Shown: piece after piece, positions 25,601 through 37,481 of the stretch
How the letters are laid out: the number at the start of each line of letters is the position of its first letter
Numbering within the stretch: the stretch's first letter is position 1
Origin: Oscarella lobularis
Lineage: Eukaryota; Porifera; Homoscleromorpha; Homosclerophorida; Oscarellidae
Assembly (NCBI RefSeq): GCF_947507565.1
Contig: NC_089176.1
Coordinates: forward strand, 3,038,001-3,102,000
Direction: 5' to 3'
DNA length: 64,000 nt
The notes under the pieces: generated by a model
What the model saw: the letters and a program-made list of their open reading frames with translations, nothing else
Database searches by the model: none
Told to the model about the DNA's origin: nothing
Made by a program: the position numbers and the translations under genes

Positions 25601-28600
25601 TTTTGAATTATAGAGGCGAAAAAATGATATATACGCTTTCTCGTGACAGGTGTCATCCTTTCTTTGTTCGCTGTATCAAGCCGAACGCCAGCAAGGTCAA
25701 TGAGTCTACGCAAACACGCTTTCTTTTTTTTTTGACGTGATTTTGTTTCAGGCGCCAATGAAATTTGAGAATCAGTTGGTCTTGGATCAGCTGCGCTATT
25801 CCGGAATGTTGGAAACGATTCGAATACGACGTGCTGGGTTTCCGGTTCGACTGAAATTCGAAGCCTTCGCAAAGAGGTGGGTGAATACGCTGTGCACTAC
25901 TCTGACGTCGTACTGCACTTTTTATTTTCAGATATCATTGTCTTCTTCGCGGAGCACCTGCGACTATCAGCGACGCGCGAGCCGTTTGCGTTCAGCTTAT
26001 GGAGGCGAGAGGTAGTGAAGGCTATCAGATTGGACGAACGAAGGCAGGCTGCAATTGTCAACTTTTTTGTATGAAAGCATGACGACTGCATTTCAGGTGT
26101 TTTTGCGCGAGAGAGCGGAACAGAAGCTCGAGGAGGCGAGGGCCATTCGACTTCGCGATATAGTGATAATGATACAGAAACACGTGAGTGGAGACGCTCA
26201 GTTGTGTAGCCTCTCTCTTTATAAAGTATCGTTTTTTTAAGGTGCGAGGTTTTCAAGCTAGGGTGCGTTACAGAAAACTGAGAAACGCCGTTCTCACAAT
26301 CAATAGATGGGTGATGGCTTATTTGACCAGGTAACCGCGCCAATTTTTAAGTTTTGTCTTGGATTGATACTGTTCTCTTCCCAGGAAACGATTTCTTGCC
26401 TTTCGACGAGCAATCCTCTCTTTGCAAGCCTTCGTTCGAATGCGTCTACAGAGAACGAAATACATTGCGGTGAGCGAGGAGTAAAGCGGGGGGCCCGCGT
26501 ACATTGAAAATTTTGTGCAATTTTTTTCAGATTCGAGACGCTCACCGTCGCGAGCAGGAGGAATTGCGTCGAATGCAGGAAGAGGAGAAGGCGAGAAAGC
26601 GCGCCCTGGCGAGCATGGTCTTCACGCCCGATCGACTGCAACCGGTCGTTGAACGAGTCATGATCGACGTGACAAGTTTGGAGATACCGCCCGAGTTGGC
26701 TCTCATTCTCGACTCTATAGCAAGAGGTGACGATGCGACGAATTTTTGAACAAATTTGAATATGTACTTTGAATAGGGTGGCGACATCCCCACACGGAAC
26801 GAGGTCTGACGGCGGTGCGAAACGACTTCATTGCAACCGAGCTCAGCAAGAGCAGGCTACCGGACGACATTGACGCCTACACGTTTTCCAAATTTGCGGG
26901 AGCTTATTTTCAGGTACGTACCGTAGTACCGAATTATTGGGGAGCGGCGAGAGAGAGAGAGAGATAATGCATATGTCCTTGGCTCTGAGGCTGCCTTTCT
27001 TATGGCCTGACTACAGGGAATGCTACATATGCTAGAGAAACATTCTATAGAACGTCCGTTTTCCACGCGGCTTAATGACTCGTAGCGCGTCTCGGATGTT
27101 GTCTAGTACATCGTTATTGTTGGTTTACTAGGAGGGCAGTGTCTTGGGATTTAAAACGCAGCCCATCGGCCAGTCGTTCCTCAAGATGCAGAACGACTTC
27201 TTTCACGACGAAGCGATTGCTCTATTTAAAATGGTGATTTCCGATTCGTCTTACATTTTGGATAATAATTTTCCAAACAGATTATGCGTTTCATGGGCGA
27301 TCCGGCCGTGAGCGGACCCCAAGAAGTCGCCATCGGCAACTACATCGTTCAAAAGGGAATTGCCAATCGAGAGCTGCGCGACGAAATCTACGCCCAAATC
27401 GTCGATCAAACGTACGGCAATCCGGACGAGGCGAGCGCCGAACGCGGTTGGATGTTGATGGGACTGTGCCTGAGCGCCTTTCCGCCGTCGCCTTCCCTTT
27501 ATAAGTTTTTGCTCAAGTAAGGGAGATTTGAGAGGGTAAAGGAAAGAGAGACGGAGATTTTTTGTTGCGCTGTAGTTATGTGTCCGATTGCGGACTGAAT
27601 GGCTACAACGGATTTTGCCAGCATCGTCTCCTACGCTGCGACGTCTCGCTGAGCGGCATCGCACGATCTCATCCGCCGTCGATGTTAGAATGGAAGTCGG
27701 TGCGAAGTTTTTCTACCATCGTTTTACCGTTCACCTTTTCGGACGGTTAGTCTTGGTTAATAATATAGCGGGGGCCCCCTTTCTCCAGAGAGTAAGTAGC
27801 TAAAGCGTCCTTTTTCTTCGGCTAGACGATAAAGTCTGGGCTGTCGTTGATTCGTGGACGACGGCCGAGGAGATTGCTAATCATTTGCTACGCGATCGCG
27901 ACGTTGACGTCGGTCACGGCGGCTGGACCGTCGCGTTGATCGAGGACAAGGAACGGCACGAATTGAACGGACACGATTTCGTCTTGGATCTTCTGTCTGA
28001 ACTCGAACTCCCGCCGGAGTTTCCCGCGTCGTCGTCGCCGGGCATCTGCACGCGCGGATACGGCACGCTTCGCGGCGGCTTGCGCCACATGGGATTGCCG
28101 AAGTGAGAGAGCGTCAACAGAGACGCGGACGAAAAACTATCTTTTTTTCTTTTTGTTTGCAGTCGACTTGGTTCTCCTTCGTTTGCCCGTCGCAACCAGT
28201 CGTCTAACGACGAAAATCCGGCCGGCCTCCAAAATCTCCGCCTGGGAAATCGAAAGCGACCGGCGCTTCCGCGCGCCGGTCAATATCCTCGTCTCAGCGC
28301 CGCAGTGAATCCTCACGGTGCGACGACGACAACTCCCCAGGAACGCGACGCCGTCGCCGACTATCTAGACAGTCTATTTAGCCGTGTGGTCGGTGACGGC
28401 GACGGCGCGAGCGACTCGTTGAACGGTCTCGGCGACGCCGTTTCGCTTTCGGGACGACTAAAAGGACGCGGCGGCATACCGCCGCCCAACGCGAAGAAGC
28501 CCCCCGGCGCCGTTCCTCTTTTCGGCGTTGCCGAAGGAAACGCTTCGCCCGGCAACGCCGTCAAGAACATGGCGGCGATGTTTGCGAAGCAGTTCTCTCA

Positions 28601-31600
28601 GCGGCGGTCGGACGACGACGACTCGTCGTCGTCGGCGTCGGATCAGCCGATGAGTGACTTTGCTCGCGCTCTCGCCGCGCGTAAGAAGGCTCTCGGGTCG
28701 AAGAGGCAGCAGCAGAATCGTAATCCTGGATTTGACTTGCAATCGCAATTGGCGGCCCAACGAGCGAAGGTACTCAACGATGACGAAATCTTGATCAGTC
28801 CCGACGAGCTTCCGCCGCCGCCTAATTTTCCGCCTCCGCCTCCACCCCCGACTGCCGTTATTGGCGATCCGGTTGCGCCATCGGCAAGTTCGCGCAATTT
28901 GGCCGCGGAACTGACGGCGGCCGTGTCGTCGGTGTCGATTTTGGACGCGGAATTGCTGCCGAGGCGAAGTCGTCCGGTACGACTTGTTCAGCCGATACGA
29001 GGACCCGCTGTTATGTATAACCGGCCGACGTGGTCGCTGACCATTCGTAAAGAGGTAGTTTCCTTTCGTATATCTCCACTTGCCTCAGCGAGAAGTTTCG
29101 TTTTTTAGATGTTCGGAGCCAACGAAAAGCTCGACAATCAACTAGTCGATTTGATTTTCTCTCAGGTTTTTCTTTTGGGTGGGAGGGTTTTACGTTTATC
29201 TCAACTTTCTATTCCAGATTGTTTTGGACACGTTTTCGACCACGTGCTGTCGAATAGGCCGAACTGAGCGTGCTAAGATGAAAGATCTTTTACGTACGTA
29301 AACTACACGTGATGAAGTGATGACGTGAATTTTGTGCCTGTAGGTCGCTATGGAATTACGTTGCAGAATCTCTCGCAGAGTTTCGCCGTGAAAAAGATCG
29401 TCATCGACACGGCAAAGGAATGGTCGTGCTATTTCACGAAACTGTTCCGTATTGTTGTAAGCGAAGCGGGAGGGGGATGTGGGGAGGCGTCAAATTCAAT
29501 TCCTTTTCGCCACAGGGTCTCGGTCCCGAAGTGAGGCACTATACCCATCTCGGACTGACGCACACGGGCATCAAGTTGATACGACAGCACGGCTTGGAGC
29601 TGCAGATGCTGGACAGCTACGCGTAAGATCACAATCGCCTCGGGCGCGTTTTACATTTTCTCCCTTCAGATACGGCGAATTGTCGGACTGGTATGCGGAC
29701 GAATTCTCGCTGTATCTGACGCTTAACGACATCAGTGTCGTATTCCAAACAAGCAGGGTGCGTATGACGTTTCGGTAGAATTTTTACAAGAAACATATGA
29801 TTTATTTCAGGCGCCCCACATCGCTCAACTCATCGAAGCTCAGATGATATCCTTAGAAAAGGTATTCTTTCGTGTCGCTCATTTTTACCACGACTGAAAG
29901 CCTCTTTCTCCCATAGGACGCAAAATACGTTCTAGCCGTCGAAGACTACGAGACGCGCGAGTCGACATTGCTCAGTTTCCGAAAGGGATCCGTCATCAAA
30001 TTGAAACACAAGGACGGTCTCGACGACGGATGGCTCTTCGGCATGCACGAAGGCAGAACGGGAAGCTTTCCGGCCGACTACGTTCACCCAATACTGGGCC
30101 CACCAACAGAAGCAGCAATTGAAGTAAAACAAAACGAAATAAAAGAGAAAAAATCTTGTTTATCAACAACGACGTTCGTATATAGCAATCTCGTCGCAGC
30201 GCTTTCAAGAAACGATCGTCGAGATCAACGATTGCAGTCGAACAATCCAAAGTACGTATTAGCTGAGACCGAGAAAAAGACTGCAATCGACTTTTTTTCT
30301 CGTAAACCAGATTGCAAGGAGCGCGAGTTTCAAGAGTCGTCGAGGAAAAGAAACCCGATCGACGCCGCTCGCCGACAAGGCGACGACGTCCGCGGGCTCT
30401 ACGACCGCGCTGACGACGACTCGTTCTCCGGGAGCGGCAATCGTCGACGACGACGACGCTTCTCTGATCGGCGGCGACGACGACGAAGTGATGACGGGTC
30501 GCTTTTCGATGATGGAATTCGCGAAGGAGTACTTTCGTCACGACAAGTACGAAATGCAGCGCAAGGCCGACGGTTCGATTCGCGGCACGCTGAAGCTCGT
30601 TGGCACGCTACGAGCGACGTTCGGACGCGGCACGGCCAAGTCGAAACGAAAGGAATCGTGGTCCTGGTCGAATTTGGCCGATCTGGTGAAGTTTGGCAAG
30701 GCGAGAAGAGAGTCGGTTTTTTTGACGTCAAGTGAACGTGCTTTGTTTTTCAGTCGCCCATTCAGGCGTCTCTGCTACCCTTGCCGGCGCTTCTGAATAA
30801 GTTGGCTCTCGAGTGTTTCATAGGTGAGTGGAAATAATCATAACCGTAATATTAATATAAGCGCCCCTCGCAACTTTTTTGATTATGTGTAGCTATAATG
30901 AGATTCATGGGGGACTACATGAGCAAAGGAAAGAGTGAAGCCGATACCGTCTTCTACATTCTCAAAGCGATGCGCGATCACGAAGACATGCGAGACGAAA
31001 TCTTCTGTCAGCTCATCAAGCAGACGACAAGCAATAAGAGCACGAGAGCGTAAGAGCGAAGGACATTATAAAAAATGGAGAAACAATTCTTCGTCTTCGC
31101 TTACAGAGACAGTTGCGCGCGCGGATGGCGACTTCTCTCCATATGCCTTGCATTCAACTCCTGCTCGGAGTTGTTTAAGCCCTACTTGGAGAAATATTTG
31201 AAGGCAACGGCAAGAGATTCGAAGCGGGAATTTCACGGTACGTCATTGCAGCAGGAGTAGTATAGACTACTTAACTGCATGTTCTTGTGTTCTCTTTCAT
31301 TGCAGCCACGGCGGCTATTTGTCTTCAGAACTTGGCGAGGACTTTCAGGTACGGGGGGCGAAAGGAACCGCCGTCTTCTCTGGAGATCAAAGCCATTGCT
31401 GTAAGGCAGTGTACTAGCAAAATTGTTCGTTTCAATTCGTTTTCTTGCAGCTCGGACGATTCACGAAACGTCAGATGATTTACATGCCCGGCGACGTGTC
31501 GAAAATATTAAAAATAAAGACGAGCACCGTGAGTGTACTCACTCTAAACGAGATCTACTTTTTTTTTGATTGACTGTGTGCACAGACATCTCGCGATGTG

Positions 31601-32916
31601 ATAAAGGAACTCTGCAGGTCGATGGGTTTGACATCAGACGAAGATCTGGACGAATTTGGCCTCTTCGCCGACCTTGGAAAACGTACGTATGACTATGAGA
31701 CAATAATTATTTCTCTCTACAATCAATGCTTTTAGACTTTTTGCCTGTGGCTCTACCGCCTTCTGACTACGTTCTTGATTTCACTAACGAATTGGAACGC
31801 CACGAAACGGAGTACTGGCTGTACTTCAAGAAAGTCCTATGGTTCCGACCTTTAAAATTCGAGAGCGCAGAATTGGTCAATCTTTTGTATAACCAGGTAT
31901 CGATCATTGCCAGTGCTCTTGAAGTGACGATTGTAGATTTTTTTCATTCATCAGGCCTTTCCCGATTTTATGCGTGGGAATTTGATTGTGCTTGAGAACA
32001 ACGAAATTACTCCTGCTATACAGGTAAAGAGCATGGACTTTCAGCCGGATTTTATACTACAGGGATCATCAATTTAGAGTGAAGTTGCTATGCTGGCTGC
32101 TTTGATTCATCGAGCTAATAAAGCCACTGAATTTCCGTCGACGTGAGTAAAAGTGGTGCAACTGCTACGGACGGTTTGTATCGTTGTTGGCTTATAGGAA
32201 AGAGGTTCAGAAGTTGATTCCTGCTGGATTGGCGGAGAATTTGCGATTCCAGTTGTGGGTCAAAATTATTCACGAGCACTTTGAAGAGTTTAAGTATGCA
32301 AGTCCCGAAGAGTCCAAGGCACAATTTATCGGTACGAGCATATTGCTGCAAATATTGATTTCGAAGAAGGCGTCTTTATAGAAATTATCAAAAATTGGCC
32401 ACTGTTTGGCTCGCGTTTCTTCCCGATCAAGGTACGCCGCATTCTATATAGAAGGTAATAGATGTGTTATTATTCCTAATAGCATGTTTCCGATCGACGG
32501 GTAAATTGCGAGTGCCTATTGGCTGTGAATAAGAGAGGTGTACATTTTCTCAAATGCAAAACAAGGGTACGAAGAAATTCAAGGAGCCCCGAACAAAAAC
32601 ATTTTGATTTTCTCATCAGGAAACGCTCATATCGTACCCGTTCAGCGAAGTCGTTTCGACGAGACGCCTCCGATCCAGCTCAGGACGTCATTACCTGGAC
32701 TTGAAATGCGGCAATCTGATGGTGCACCGCGTCACGCGACTCGAGACGCTTTACGTACGACTCGCTCGATTTTTTTCGTTGGCAAGCCTACGAACTCGCT
32801 TCTAGGGTCGCGACATAGCCGACGTGATCAACTTGTACATCGACGCGCAGCTGCGCGAGAGGCAAAGGCAGGAGGAAGCAGCGGGCGTCATCCGAGCCGA
32901 CGCCATAGATATATGA
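22688..32916 (+). CDS. MYO15: Unconventional myosin of class XV type (MyTH4-FERM myosin)
   Basis: About 40 short exons. The first coding exon is just MEL, followed by the motor: P-loop [12 protein letters not shown] (23648-23683), switch [10 protein letters not shown], switch II DIFGFE (24737-24754) and the actin-binding loops (25180-25580). IQ-type helices follow (26090-26480), then a basic/acidic helix. The tail runs MyTH4 (26780-27520), a FERM F1-like piece with [10 protein letters not shown] (27590-28110), a long Pro/Ser-rich linker (28150-29040), a further FERM-like segment (29110-29870), SH3 with ALDYE-type start AVEDYETRE (29918-30100), a second MyTH4 (30490-31250) and a C-terminal FERM (31310-32916). 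This order fits myosin XV better than VII. Such motors carry cargo along actin bundles in protrusions. Stop TGA is at 32914-32916. Exon edges in the linker are uncertain. Confidence 0.85.
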
Positions 32917-33058
32917 AGGAATTTTCGTACGAGAATGAAATATTCTGTACAGGCAAGACAAAAAAACCAATCTCTATTTTAATCCTATTTGCTATGACTT
33001 TGTTTTACGTGGAACTCTTTTGGACAGCTTCGACTAAGAAAAAAAAATGTTTCAATGT

Positions 33059-34291
33059 CTATGATTTCTCTTTCCCGCGGGAGCATCCCTTGCACAGCCA
33101 CTGGCCCTGCGGCAGGCTCTCCAACCCAACGCAATACGTGTGATAGCCGCGATCGCATCGATCGCAGAAGAGCATCTTATCGTCGTCGTGCGGATCCTCG
33201 CACTTGCTGCACGTCTTGCACTCGATGCACTGCCACGCGTACGTTCGCACGACGGCGAGAAGTTCGTCGCTCATTTCCAGACACGTCGTCGGATGGCCGC
33301 TGTTGCCGCACTTCGAGCAACTGACCAACTCTTCCGGCACGCCATTCGGATTCGACTCCTTTCCCTTTCGACAAATTCCGCACAACTGGCACGGCGTCGC
33401 CGGCCTTTTTCGCGGTCGTCCGCGTCGTCTTTTGACTCCCGGTGTCGCCGTTGACGACGATACGAGAACCCTCTTCCGTTCAATGGCGACTGGTACTTGA
33501 ACGGGATCCGGAACTCGGGGCGGCGGCGGTTTTTCCAATGCCGGCGGCGGCGGCACCAAAGCCGTATTGAGCGGAAACGCCTTCAATTCCTCGGGCTCAT
33601 ATCGAACATACGTCTCCTGATATTGACCCGGTACGAGTGCGACGGGATACCACGTCCGTTCGACATCCGGTTCTCGCGGCGGCGGTTTTCGAAGCACGTT
33701 CTTGGGATAGTGAATCAAATTCGTTTGAAAGTCGTAATAGGCGCAGCGACGCGTTTCGCGATCTCGCGCCAATTTTGCGTTGAAATCGGTCGCCTGCTGG
33801 GACGCGCGCTTCCACGCGTGTTGCACGCGCAGCGAATCGCCGCGTCCGCGACCGCCGGGTCTTTTCGTTGTCGAGGAAACGAGCGCCTTTTGTTCGTCGG
33901 CGCGCTTTTTTAGCTCGCGATCTTGAAGCACGCGCGCATAGCGCCTGTACTCGTCCGGATGCTCGCGCATCATCAGCTGACAGACGTCATCACTGCGCAG
34001 TGCTGTGAGGCCTTGAGAAAATTGCTGTTCGTCGATCGCTCCCTCGTCGAAGAGGTAATCGCGCTCTTCGACTAAGACGGGCCTGCGTTGGAGGCTCGGG
34101 TATTTGCGTTGAAACGAACGGACTCCGTTGATGCCGAGGTATTCGGCGACTTGCTCTTGCAGGAGGTAGAACTCGGCCGATGGATCGTCTCGAGGCCACT
34201 GGTATTCGAAGAGGCGTTCGGCTGGAAACGTCAGGTCAATAAGTGGCAGTCCGTCCGCACCGTTTGTCTGCTTCTCCAGCGATTTTGCCAT
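33059..34291 (-). CDS. PHF10: PHF10/BAF45a-like PBAF chromatin-remodelling subunit, intronless
   Basis: A single uninterrupted frame of 410 codons runs from ATG at 34291 to the stop at 33059. The N-terminal two fifths is the SAY domain typical of PHF10 (LFEYQWPRDDPSAEFYLLQE; EYLGINGVRSFQRKYP). A basic linker (KRRRGRPRKRP) and two tandem PHD fingers follow, from about residue 298 on (CGICRKGKESNPNGVPEE; CDRCDRGYHTYC..). Vertebrate PHF10 is about 500 residues with many introns. The missing length is mainly low-complexity linker. The tandem PHD fingers read modified or unmodified histone H3 tails within the PBAF SWI/SNF complex. Its 3' end faces MYO15, 142 bases away. The absence of introns stands out in this intron-rich region. 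A truncated near-identical copy lies at 44023-44640. Confidence 0.9.
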   Translation of the reverse strand: MAKSLEKQTNGADGLPLIDLTFPAERLFEYQWPRDDPSAEFYLLQEQVAEYLGINGVRSFQRKYPSLQRRPVLVEERDYLFDEGAIDEQQFSQGLTALRSDDVCQLMMREHPDEYRRYARVLQDRELKKRADEQKALVSSTTKRPGGRGRGDSLRVQHAWKRASQQATDFNAKLARDRETRRCAYYDFQTNLIHYPKNVLRKPPPREPDVERTWYPVALVPGQYQETYVRYEPEELKAFPLNTALVPPPPALEKPPPPRVPDPVQVPVAIERKRVLVSSSTATPGVKRRRGRPRKRPATPCQLCGICRKGKESNPNGVPEELVSCSKCGNSGHPTTCLEMSDELLAVVRTYAWQCIECKTCSKCEDPHDDDKMLFCDRCDRGYHTYCVGLESLPQGQWLCKGCSRGKEKS

Positions 34292-34307
34292 GCTAGCGTG
34301 CGTTAGC

Positions 34308-34664
34308 GGCTAGCCCGTGGAGTCGGAGGAGTTTCACCAGTTTCACCAGAGATAACATTTTACCTCTGGTTTCACGATGTACAGTACTCACTATAGATAT
34401 ATAGCGTCTAAGGAAGAAAGAGAAGGAAACTAAACTTTAGACGAGGTTTCCATCACTGAGTGTTGGCGAAACGGAATTACCTATCTTTTTGAAGGCCAAA
34501 CTAGTTAGACTATTGTAGTTGAAATGAAACGCTGGATCCACAATCGTGATGCAGGTACAGTGAGTGGTACTACAAATGCCAACACAGGCAGCATATATCT
34601 AAAACAATGAGCAAAAACGTGACTGTAACCTAGCTCATAGCCGTGTGTGAAAATAATACAGTTA
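34308..34664. other. Intergenic stretch between PHF10 start and RING/TRAF gene end
   Basis: I see no gene or repeat here. The similarity to the second locus stops sharply at 34307. This stretch must hold the PHF10 promoter and the 3' flank of the interrupted RING/TRAF gene. Confidence 0.5.
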
Positions 34665-35381
34665 TCATGTTTCAACATCTACTATCAAGTCGTCAATCCA
34701 ATCTTTCAACCTTTCGTCTTGATTGGATGTAAACCACCCACTGGCAAGGGCTGTTGCAGCTAACATTATCGTGTCGACGGTTTTCCAGCGCCGATACGAT
34801 CGTTGAATGCAACTGAATAACCTCAGCCGGTTGACATCAGCAGGACGGTTTTCCATATTTTGCGAAATAAATCTGGATAATTTACAAACGGACGTTTTTT
34901 CCGTTCCATACCCATAGCTTTCATCAAAGTGTTCAATCTTTTCCTCATAAGCTTGTATCACAGTATTCATGCACCCTCGGCAGTAGTCAGCCTGCGCTTC
35001 AAGGTTTGTAGCTTTTTCCTTGTACTTTTCGACTTCGGTCTTAAGTTTTATATTTTCTGCTTTGAGTCGTGCAGTTTCAGCTTTCAGTTTTGCACTCTCC
35101 GCTTCCCTTTCCGATGCCTCGCGTGACTCTTTGTGCAAATGAGCGTCAATCGTTTCTCGCTTTGCCAAATTGCCACAAGTCGGACATGGAACTTTACAAA
35201 AGTCGCACTGGGATAAATGACTCTCTATAGGGCATCACAATTAATAGTCACTCGAATATACAGTATATGTAGTCATCATACTGAGAGCGTCGCGCCTAAC
35301 AGTCATCTTGCAACCAGCCGATCGCTTTGGGCAATAAACTTCAAGACCGTCAATCAACTTTTTCAAGGCGACGACGCGCTG

Positions 35382-35928
35382 TATGACGCGTTATTCGTGC
35401 CAAAAGTCTTACCGTGCCCGAACCGCTTCTAAAAACCGGTCTACGTGCCCGAACCGCTTGTATAAACCGGTCTATTTGACTTACCTTGGCCGAACCGCTT
35501 CTAAAAACCGGTCTATTCGACTTGCCGTGCCCGAACCGCTTCTAAAACCCGGTCTATTCGACTTACCGTGCCCGAACCGCTTCTAAAAACCGGTCTATTT
35601 GACTAACCTTAGCCGACCTGCTTCTAAAAACCGGTTTATTCGACTTACCGTGCCCGAACCGCTTCTAAAAACCGTTCTACAATACCAGTTTCACTTGTTC
35701 TGATCCTATAAACCGGTCTATACTACTAGCCTCGTTGATATGGCGCTACAACAGTGTCAAAAATCAATGGATTAGTGATTAGTTAACAGTGAACAGTGAT
35801 TAGTGATTAGTGAACAATGTGTTAACAGTGATCAGTGAAAAAATGAACAGTTATTTGCGTATAAATGAAATAGCTGTCTATGATTTTGTACCCACGCGCG
35901 GTACTTATTTGCGCTTGCGCGGTAAAAA
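35382..35928. repeat. Left terminal inverted repeat with about seven subterminal units
   Basis: After the outer 30 bp come about seven tandem units of roughly 40 bp built on the core CCGAACCGCTTCTAAAAACC. The inner part contains short reiterations of TGATTAGTGAACAG-like words (35765-35840) and ends with a conserved block around 35880-35928. Confidence 0.85.
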
Positions 35929-36356
35929 GTTCACTATTTCAAGCTCTTTTTAACAGACACCCTTGCCGTGTTTCTATAAAGTTTACCTAAGTAACAATGG
36001 AAGCGCACAGTTGCAGACTGTCCAACCTTCCCTTTTCCGGACTTTCAAAATATCATGAGCTTTTTCAAAATAGGCGGTCTTTTGGGCCTCTTAGTTCTAG
36101 CAGGGCGCTTACTCTGACGTGCAACGCCCTAAAAATTTTTTCCTAGCCTCCGCCATTATTTTTTCAACGGTACAGCCAGGTTGAGCAGTCTGCACTTGCA
36201 CTATTGAACGGCCAGGGTTAGGTAACCGCAGTTTACTAGACTGTGGGTTATTTATAGAGGGCCAAAAAATGCTTGAAACACAACGCACTTCTTCTTAATT
36301 AATTAAAAATTAACATTTACAAAGCTGCACTTCCTGAACTCATATAGTCAAATTCG

Positions 36357-36950
36357 TTTTTACCGCGCAAGCGCAAATAAGTACCGCGCGTGGGTACAAA
36401 ATCATAGACAGCTATGTCATTTATACGCAAATAACTGTTCATTTTTGCGCTAATCACTAATCACTGTTCACTGTTAACTAATCACTAATCCATTGATTTT
36501 TGACACTGTTGTAGCGCCATATAAACGAGGCTAGTAGTATAGACCGGTTTATGCGATCAGAACAAGTGAAACTGGTATTGTAGACCGGTTTTTAGAAGCG
36601 GTTCGGGCACGGTAAGTCGAATAGACCGGTTTTTAGAAGCGGTTCGGCTAAGGTAAGTCGAATAGACCGGTTTTTAGAAGCGGTTCGGCTAAGGTAAGTC
36701 AAATAGACCGGTTTTTAGAAGCGGTTCGGCCAAGGTAAGTGAAATAGACCGGTTTATACAAGCGGTTCGGGCACGTAGACCGGTTTTTAGAAGCGGTTCG
36801 GCTAAGGTAAGTCAAATTAACCGGTTTTTAGAAGCGGTTCGGCCAAGGTAAGTCAAATAGACCGGTTTATACAAGCGGTTCGGGCACGTAGACCGGTTTT
36901 TAGAAGCGGTTCGGCTAAGGTAAGACTTTTGGCACGAATAACGCGTCATA
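36357..36950. repeat. Right terminal inverted repeat with about nine subterminal units
   Basis: This is an inverted counterpart of 35382-35928, about 47 bases longer because it has more of the roughly 40-bp units (GGTTTTTAGAAGCGGTTCGG core). The innermost part, from TTTTTACCGCGCAAGCGC on, is almost identical to the left arm. Confidence 0.85.
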
Positions 36951-37481
36951 GCGCTGCAGCTGGTTTTCCCGTATTTGGTGGCGGCATTCCGGACAAGTCG
37001 AGGTCTTTGGTTGCTGTAGCCACGATTCAATGCAGTTCTTGCAAAACGAATGACCACACGGAGCGACGACGGGTTCGTTCATCGCAGTCAAGCAGATTGT
37101 GCAACACAAGCTATCGTCGACGGCATTCACGTACTCATGCGGCCCTTTGGCGTCTTCACTGCTGCTAGTGTGCGCCTAGAGAGGCAGCAAACGTGAAGAC
37201 TGGTTACAGACTATAGTACTCATTCCTTACCATACTCACGTGACATCTGTTGTGGACTCGGAGGCGGCACACTTTCACTGTTGTTTTGATTACCCAAACA
37301 TTTTTAAGAGATATAGAGGATGCGCGCACAAACTACTCTTCCTCACTTGTTTGAAGCCGCGTACAGTAGTGTTGGGGTTTTTATTTTCGTTTTTTTCTCA
37401 AGCAGGTCTTGTCAAGATTTGTAGAGACAATCTGTTAACTTATCAGGTAATAGGCGGAGCCAGACACGTAACGCTTTCGGT

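Larger units (their letters stand above)
35382..36950. mobile_element. Non-autonomous DNA transposon (foldback-like) with very long terminal inverted repeats
   Basis: The element is 1569 bp and is flanked by a 6-bp direct repeat GCGCTG at 35376-35381 and 36951-36956. Both ends begin TATGACGCGTTATTCGTGCC when read inward. The left arm (35382-35928) and right arm (36357-36950) are inverted copies, differing mainly in repeat number. Removing the element and one GCGCTG gives a sequence colinear with the homologous RING gene at 45500-45530, so the borders are well fixed. The 428-bp centre has no ORF resembling a transposase, so it would need help in trans. The superfamily cannot be named from these features. 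Confidence 0.9.
34665..37233 (-). pseudogene. RING/TRAF-type zinc-finger coiled-coil gene, copy 1, interrupted by a transposable element
   Basis: The start ATG (37233-37231) is the last codon of exon 1, directly followed by GTAAGG. Exon 2 opens at 37175 (AHTSSSEDAKGPHEYVNAV). The RING (CTICLTAMNEPVV..CGHSFCKNCIE..CPECR) ends at about 36957, where a 1569-bp element interrupts the frame. Coding resumes at 35375 with a TRAF-type zinc finger (VYCPKRSAGCKM..) and, after a short intron near 35230-35290, a Cys-rich piece, a Lys/Glu/Ala coiled coil and a helical C-terminal domain ending at 34665. Both halves are free of stops, so the insertion is probably recent. As it stands the ORF ends shortly after entering the element. 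The intact relative is at 44848-45822. Splicing out of the element is not excluded. Confidence 0.7.

Noticed and set aside
35383..37057. ORFs of 67-81 codons inside the terminal inverted repeats
   Set aside because: They translate the same 40-bp noncoding unit (TASKNRSTCPNRLYKP...) and do not continue into any gene; only the RING part beyond 36957 is real.
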